64,000 nucleotides of DNA from Photobacterium aphoticum (GTDB lineage Bacteria; Pseudomonadota; Gammaproteobacteria; Enterobacterales; Vibrionaceae). Where the stretch lies: the NCBI RefSeq assembly GCF_001029435.1, contig NZ_LDOV01000027.1, positions 62,001 to 126,000 of the forward strand. The letters run 5' to 3'. A program made the translations under genes and the position numbers. The first letter of the stretch is position 1, and each line of letters begins with the position of its first letter. A model generated the notes under the pieces. It had not been told where the DNA came from. It was given only the letters and a program-made list of their open reading frames with translations, and searched no databases. Positions 59,676 through 64,000 of this stretch are shown piece after piece.

Positions 59676-61377
59676 CTAACATTTCCCTGAGCTCGTGAGC
59701 CTGATACGGCTTGCTGAGAATATCGTTCATCCCTGCCGTATAACATTCTTCGCGTTCTGCTCGGGTTGTCCCTGCTGTCAGTGCCAAAATGGGTTTGGTA
59801 TAGCCTTGTGATCGTAACGTCTGTGTTGCGGTGTAGCCATCCATAATGGGCATACGGCAATCCATCAGCACAATATCAAAAGGTTTTTCAGCGAGTTGGT
59901 TTAATGCTTCTTGGCCATTGTTGGCAATGGTTGGTGTAATACCAAATTTGCTCATCATTAAGGTGATGATCATTTGGTTGGTTTTCATGTCTTCCACCAC
60001 TAAGACAGACAGGTTATCAATGGGTTTGTTCGCATTGGTTTCGTTGTCTTTGCCTTCGTTTTCCACATGATATAACGACAAGGGCAAAATGACGGTAAAG
60101 GATGCCCCCTGACCGGCGTCACTGTCCACTGAAATGCTGCCTTGCATTTGTTGCGCTAACTTTTTACAGATAGCTAACCCTAATCCTGTCCCTTCATGGT
60201 TGCGTTGGCTGGAGTTGTCTACTTGTGTAAACGGTTCAAAAAGTTGGGCTTGTTTGTCTTTTGGGATCCCGCACCCTGAATCTGTCACCGTAAAAACCAG
60301 TTCACCCTCTTGCCAGTGAATATCGGCGTTGACCGCTCCTTTGGCAGTAAACTTCAGGGCATTGCTAATTAAATTCACGTAGATCTGTTTGATTCTGTCT
60401 TGATCGCCCATCATCCAACGGGGCGTCTCTTCTGGGCAATGGATCGAAAAGAAAAGCTGCTTTTCATTAGCGCGATGCTGAAAAATGTCGTTGAGCATGT
60501 TCACCATGCTGTGACAGTCAAAGGGTTTGTGGGTGAGTTCCAGCATTCCCGCATTGATCTTACTGTAATCCAGTAAGTCATTAATGATGGCCCGCAGTAA
60601 TTCGCCGGAATGATTCAGCGTACTCAACAGGCGAGACTGGTGAGCATCTAATGCTGTATCAGCCATGAGTTCGGCTGTACCTAATAAACCATTTAGCGGA
60701 GTGCGTAATTCATGGTTGATCATGGCGAGGAAATCGCGGGTCGATTTCTCGGACGCTTCGGCACGCTGGCGGGCAATGATGGCTTCTTCCAGTTTTAATT
60801 GGCGATCGATAGAGGAGCGCAGCATTTCACTGAATAAATGCATGTGTTTCTGAATGGTATTAAGCCAATTACCCGTGGCGTGCAGCTTGGTGGCAAAAAA
60901 GCCTTGAGTGTTTAGATGGTTATCCAGCGAGATCCACAGTACCTTTTCGACGGGGTCCCAATAATGGTGCTGTTGGCTCAGGTCGACCGGACAGTCCCAG
61001 ACCTGCTGACGTCCAGACGTGTGCTCAATGGCAAGGGTGTTATCCGGATAACTCGTGATCACAATGCCACAGGCTCGTACGGAATCGTTGTCGACCAGCG
61101 AGTCAGCCAATTCTTTGATCAATGCGGCAGAAGGGGGATCTTTAAGGAATTTCCGGCCAAATTCCAGCAGCATGCTTTCTACTTTAGCTTGATAGGCCAA
61201 GAGCTCCGAATCCAGTTCTGCCTTCGCCTTGACCTTCTCAAAGCTTTTTTCAATCAGCTTTTTCGCGTCAAACAATTCGAGGCTTTTTATCTCCAGCAAT
61301 TTTTCCGCTGATGTACGGGCCGCTCGCTCACGAGCCACCTTTTTCATCAACAAGGCAATACGCTGCTCTTCATCCAT
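59659..61377 (-). CDS. hnoK: H-NOX-associated hybrid histidine kinase (HnoK type)
   Basis: A 572-residue soluble kinase. An N-terminal coiled coil (about 1-70) leads to a sensor-like segment (75-185), HisKA with His222 (AMINHELRTPLNG), HATPase_c (EGTGLGLAICKKLAQQMQGS) and a receiver domain with Asp506 (IVLMDCRMPIMDG) and Lys556. It begins two bases after the H-NOX stop, the usual hnoX-hnoK order. In Vibrio and Shewanella H-NOX bound to NO inhibits such kinases, which feed phosphorelays controlling biofilm or quorum sensing. The name follows context. Confidence 0.87.
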   Translation of the reverse strand: MDEEQRIALLMKKVARERAARTSAEKLLEIKSLELFDAKKLIEKSFEKVKAKAELDSELLAYQAKVESMLLEFGRKFLKDPPSAALIKELADSLVDNDSVRACGIVITSYPDNTLAIEHTSGRQQVWDCPVDLSQQHHYWDPVEKVLWISLDNHLNTQGFFATKLHATGNWLNTIQKHMHLFSEMLRSSIDRQLKLEEAIIARQRAEASEKSTRDFLAMINHELRTPLNGLLGTAELMADTALDAHQSRLLSTLNHSGELLRAIINDLLDYSKINAGMLELTHKPFDCHSMVNMLNDIFQHRANEKQLFFSIHCPEETPRWMMGDQDRIKQIYVNLISNALKFTAKGAVNADIHWQEGELVFTVTDSGCGIPKDKQAQLFEPFTQVDNSSQRNHEGTGLGLAICKKLAQQMQGSISVDSDAGQGASFTVILPLSLYHVENEGKDNETNANKPIDNLSVLVVEDMKTNQMIITLMMSKFGITPTIANNGQEALNQLAEKPFDIVLMDCRMPIMDGYTATQTLRSQGYTKPILALTAGTTRAEREECYTAGMNDILSKPYQAHELREMLEKWGT

Positions 61378-61379
61378 GT

Positions 61380-61919
61380 TTACCCCGGGATCAAATCAAT
61401 CGAAAATCTGACATGACTCTTCCTGTCATCATAGGGATCCATATTGATGAGCACTTGCTCATTGAAATGTTTGGCGCACCCTTTAATGAGCCCTAAACAG
61501 ACGTGTGACATACAACGTGCAGAGCGGTAATCCATCACCATTTGCGTTTCTGTCAGAGATAAAAACCGGAATTGTGGTGGTGTGGCATCCGGGTAGAGTT
61601 TTTTCACCTCGGTATGAATATGTTCTTCAACACGTTGAATAAAGCTAAAGGTGTTGTGCTGTTGATCCGGCATACCCGGCAGGCTTTCCAGTAAGCTATT
61701 AAAGACAGCTTCACCATAGACTTCTTGCAAGGCTTCTGGCGACACCCCGGTGATTTTGCTTAAGGCAATGATCAGCTTAACCAGATCACGATGGTCATAA
61801 CTGCCGACGGCGGTGTAATGGCCATGATCATTGGTTTCATCAAACATCTGCTGACAGATCTCCAGCCCAAATTCGTTTTCAACTAAATCAATAAACTCGG
61901 TGAAAATGATGCCTTTCAT
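61380..61919 (-). CDS. hnoX: H-NOX haem nitric oxide sensor
   Basis: A 179-residue HNOB-domain protein. The start MKGIIFTEFIDLVENEFGLE is the H-NOX signature. The proximal haem ligand is His102 in EEHIHTEVKKLYPDATPPQF, and the Y-x-S-x-R haem-propionate motif is Tyr131, Ser133 and Arg135. The standalone bacterial form binds NO and controls a partner kinase encoded by the next gene. AGGGA precedes the ATG. Confidence 0.95.
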   Translation of the reverse strand: MKGIIFTEFIDLVENEFGLEICQQMFDETNDHGHYTAVGSYDHRDLVKLIIALSKITGVSPEALQEVYGEAVFNSLLESLPGMPDQQHNTFSFIQRVEEHIHTEVKKLYPDATPPQFRFLSLTETQMVMDYRSARCMSHVCLGLIKGCAKHFNEQVLINMDPYDDRKSHVRFSIDLIPG

Positions 61920-62108
61920 AATCCCTCACATTCCGTTGTCTGTTGTACCTTTGTGGTCGCTGTCATGTGGTTTTGTTGCGGTTGATTGCTTACAGGAACG
62001 TGGCTACATCTTCTCTGCAAACACGGTGTGGTCGGCGGCCCACGAATTGAAGCACTTACGTTAATAAAAGTATGGGAAAGGAAAGCAGGCAGGTCAAAAA
62101 TGGGCAAC

Positions 62109-62135
62109 AAAAAAGTCAGCACAGGCTGACTTTTT
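62109..62135 (-). terminator. Terminator of the gene at 62185
   Basis: AAAAAAGTCAGC and GCTGACTTTTT arms with an ACAG loop; T tracts in both directions. Confidence 0.85.
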
Positions 62136-62140
62136 AGGCA

Positions 62141-62167
62141 TGAGCATGGGATGGGAACCCATGCTCA
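62141..62167. repeat. Second hairpin just past the stop of the gene at 62185
   Basis: TGAGCATGGG and CCCATGCTCA (perfect, ten bases) with a seven-base loop, directly upstream (on the minus strand) of the terminator. It may stabilise the 3' end of the transcript. Confidence 0.7.
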
Positions 62168-62184
62168 GTATTGGGATATTGGGA

Positions 62185-62688
62185 TCAGTGCTCCAGGTAG
62201 AGCAGCGGCATTTTATCGGCAGTGCGTTGAAGCAATGCCGCTTGCATTTCTGCAATCAGTGCAGCTTGATTTGGCAGCGGTAAGGCATGCACATCTGTGA
62301 TTAATGCACCTTGCTCGGCATCTTGATAAATCATGCCGCAAGCTGCGGGTTTGCCTTTGAAAAAGCCGACAAACAATTGCGCAGGCGAGTCATCTTCAAA
62401 CATGATTTGTGTCAGGTATTCGATGAGCGCGTCTTTTTCTTCGTCTTGCGCATCCCATTTGCTGCCCAGTACAAGGGCGTAGCGAATCGTCAGCGGATGA
62501 CAGTCAACAGGATAAATAGACAGCGAACCATCCGGTTCAGCGAGCGGTTCAGACACCACCTCACCACGTTGGGTTTGCTGGTCGCGTTGGTACAGTGCCA
62601 GGCCGACTTCACTTTCTGGCGTAGGGAATTCTGCGTCAGTGATATGGCTGGCCATCCACGTGTTTTTAAGATCTATTAATTGTTGCAT
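62185..62688 (-). CDS. Conserved hypothetical protein
   Basis: A 167-residue acidic soluble protein. The C-terminal half (FVGFFKGKPAACGMIYQDAE, then ALITDVHALPLPNQAALIAE) has the strand-turn-strand order seen in GNAT acetyltransferases, but the acetyl-CoA motif is not clear, so no activity is claimed. No signal peptide. Monocistronic. Confidence 0.65.
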   Translation of the reverse strand: MQQLIDLKNTWMASHITDAEFPTPESEVGLALYQRDQQTQRGEVVSEPLAEPDGSLSIYPVDCHPLTIRYALVLGSKWDAQDEEKDALIEYLTQIMFEDDSPAQLFVGFFKGKPAACGMIYQDAEQGALITDVHALPLPNQAALIAEMQAALLQRTADKMPLLYLEH

Positions 62689-62778
62689 CGAGACTGCTGA
62701 CCGTGATCGTTGCTTGGATTATTCACACCATACCGTAAATAATAGACGGAAGGTATGGCTTCGCGGTTAAATGCTTAA

Positions 62779-63507
62779 TTAATGATTAAAAATCACGTCA
62801 TCTGCATCGACACGGTGGCGTTCACTGTAAATCCCGTCATCTGATCGCGTGCCACAACTGATGATCATCGTAATTTCCGCATCATGGGGCAGGCCAAGCA
62901 ATTGTTTGGCACGCACAGAATCAAAGCCTTCCATCGGACAGGTATCGTACCCTTCGGCGCGCATCGCGGTCATAAAGGTCATCGCGGCTAAGGAGCTGCT
63001 TTTGTGCAAACAAACACGCAGATCGGCTTTGCTGACTTCACGCACCATCGGTTTTTTCAGCCCAAGACAGAAAGTGAGGATCTTGCGGGCTACCCCTAAC
63101 AGACCGAAACGGTCATTACGGTAAACAAAAGGGATCAGCTTTTCATAATACTTGAGCGCACGTTTAGCCGTGGCATCGTCACGTCCGGTAAAGGCTTGGC
63201 GTACTTGCGAGGCGTTTAGTTGTGCGCGGCTTTGCCATTTATACGGGGTAACCACAAAGGCGACTAATTCATTGGCGGTTTTGGCCGCGTTTTGTCCCAT
63301 GCAGTATTCCGCCAGCAACTGGCGCTTGTCATCGGAAATAACACGATGAAATTCCCAGAGTTGCATGTTCGAGCTGTTTGGCGACAAGGTGGCTAATGTC
63401 AGAGCACGTGCCACGGCGTCGTGATCAAAGGGAACGGTATGGTCATATTTGCGTACAGAGCGACGCGAGTGGACAAGGTCATGATAAAGCGCGGATGTGT
63501 CGGACAT
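62779..63507 (-). CDS. Nitroreductase family protein
   Basis: A 242-residue FMN-dependent oxidoreductase: HSRRSVRKYDHTVPFDHDAV (FMN-binding arginines), LATLSPNSSNMQLWEFHRVI, and C-terminal AMRAEGYDTCPMEGFDSVRA with AKQLLGLPHDAEITMIISCG. This is the NfsB-like fold; the natural substrate is unknown. ATG 63507 with AGGTGA upstream is preferred; the longer frame adds an unsupported N-terminus. Confidence 0.85.
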   Translation of the reverse strand: MSDTSALYHDLVHSRRSVRKYDHTVPFDHDAVARALTLATLSPNSSNMQLWEFHRVISDDKRQLLAEYCMGQNAAKTANELVAFVVTPYKWQSRAQLNASQVRQAFTGRDDATAKRALKYYEKLIPFVYRNDRFGLLGVARKILTFCLGLKKPMVREVSKADLRVCLHKSSSLAAMTFMTAMRAEGYDTCPMEGFDSVRAKQLLGLPHDAEITMIISCGTRSDDGIYSERHRVDADDVIFNH

Positions 63508-63600
63508 GAAATCACCTGTGATAAACCCGCCTTGTGCGTGAAGGCGTCGAGCGGTATGCATATATGCGAAAAAGACGGGCAATATTATGGCATGAACAGG

Positions 63601-64000
63601 TCAGTGTTTGTCGAAAAAGTCTTTGTTGCGAATGTACTTGTTCATGTAATGGTAAGTGATAGGGCGCAGTATCCAGCTGATGAGTGAGCGATAGAGGCGT
63701 TGGAAAGTGGGGGTGTCTTCATAGATTTTCCCATTGTGCAGCCAAAGCATTTTGCCCACATGCCAGTACACCAAGGGGAGCGGCGGCAAAAACGTGACCA
63801 TATCGAGATCGCAGCAAATGCGGTAGGTATGCTGAGCAAGCGGATAGTGCTGCTTAAAATTCCAGAAGCCCGTCGCGGGTTGACCAAAAGTGACGATCCG
63901 CTTAATGGCGTTTGGGTGAGTTTGGTACAGGCGATGTGCAACCAATACCGCCATCGCACCGCCAGAAGAATGGCCCGTTAACGCCACTTTCTTGCCCGAC
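63601..64000 (-). CDS. Class 3 lipase, C-terminal part (runs off the window)
   Basis: At least 132 residues, open to the right edge; the frame reads through base 64000. The nucleophile elbow is KKVALTGHSSGGAMAVLVAH (G-H-S-x-G), followed by RIVTFGQPATGFW and DMVTFLPP with the catalytic Asp, the class 3 lipase (PF01764) order. The GTG at 63987 is therefore not the start. Location of the enzyme cannot be told without the N-terminus. Confidence 0.82.
   Translation of the reverse strand, partial: SGKKVALTGHSSGGAMAVLVAHRLYQTHPNAIKRIVTFGQPATGFWNFKQHYPLAQHTYRICCDLDMVTFLPPLPLVYWHVGKMLWLHNGKIYEDTPTFQRLYRSLISWILRPITYHYMNKYIRNKDFFDKH

Larger units (their letters stand above)
61920..62184. promoter_or_regulatory. 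Region between the H-NOX gene and the conserved gene at 62185
   Basis: Left part must carry the H-NOX promoter. The right part has two tandem hairpins (62109-62135 and 62141-62167) ending the minus-strand gene. Confidence 0.4.

Overview
The window looks like chromosomal DNA of a gammaproteobacterium of the family Vibrionaceae (Photobacterium, Grimontia, Enterovibrio or Salinivibrio type; I cannot fix the genus). The reasons are its moderate GC, a CsrB-type RNA with a GacA/UvrY/VarA-type upstream box, a GlyGly-CTERM trypsin-like protease, a CarRS-like two-component pair, Lpp, and several small families I associate with vibrios (DUF3389, DUF3069 and DUF3081-like). Genes are dense, on both strands, and mostly housekeeping or metabolic. 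I see no rRNA, tRNA, CRISPR array, transposase, integrase or phage gene.

Layout. 1-3360: aromatic amino acid catabolism (fumarylacetoacetate hydrolase fragment and hmgA, divergent from phhAB, with a TyrR-type box between). 3460-7104: pqiABC envelope lipid-transport operon. 7154-12930: a small protein, the ROK sugar kinase mak, then a periplasmic binding-protein-like gene and porin divergent from a large hybrid sensor kinase. 13007-13587: CsrB-type RNA with its activator box. 13721-19930: MFS transporter with a leader or sRNA, secreted serine hydrolase, acyl-CoA synthetase and divergent TetR regulator. 20036-24861: small membrane protein, purine permease and adenosine-deaminase-like gene behind PurR-like boxes, LysR regulator, M48 lipoprotein protease. 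25053-29519: menI, small proteins, APH-like kinase, a retropepsin-like lipoprotein, DUF2797 protein, cytochrome c'.

29520-32460 is the most accessory-looking stretch. A duplicated terminator brackets an AT-rich secreted-protein gene, followed by an acetyltransferase, a P-loop kinase, a short tandem repeat and two unknown genes. 32553-43919 holds cytochrome b561, cis/trans fatty acid isomerase, a diguanylate cyclase response regulator, yceH, a GIY-YIG protein, yaeQ, a YdcF-like protein, a PhnA-domain protein, a lipoprotein and a secreted trypsin-like protease. 44034-46590 is codBA. The long gap that follows contains an inverted pair of perfect DnaA boxes plus a third near-match. 47418-49664 carries an orphan CpxR-like regulator, lpp and sco.

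49783-56117 is a surface-glycosylation neighbourhood: PopT (DUF368), GtrA-like flippase, a CarRS-like two-component pair, a polyprenyl-phosphate glycosyltransferase and an ArnT-like transferase. The right end has small proteins, an aromatic aminotransferase, an H-NOX/hybrid kinase nitric-oxide sensing pair, a nitroreductase and the end of a class 3 lipase.

Working themes are phenylalanine/tyrosine degradation, purine and pyrimidine salvage, envelope lipid and lipopolysaccharide modification, and signalling (hybrid kinases, c-di-GMP, NO, Csr). Function calls rest on reading motifs and remembered family patterns; no database search was run.
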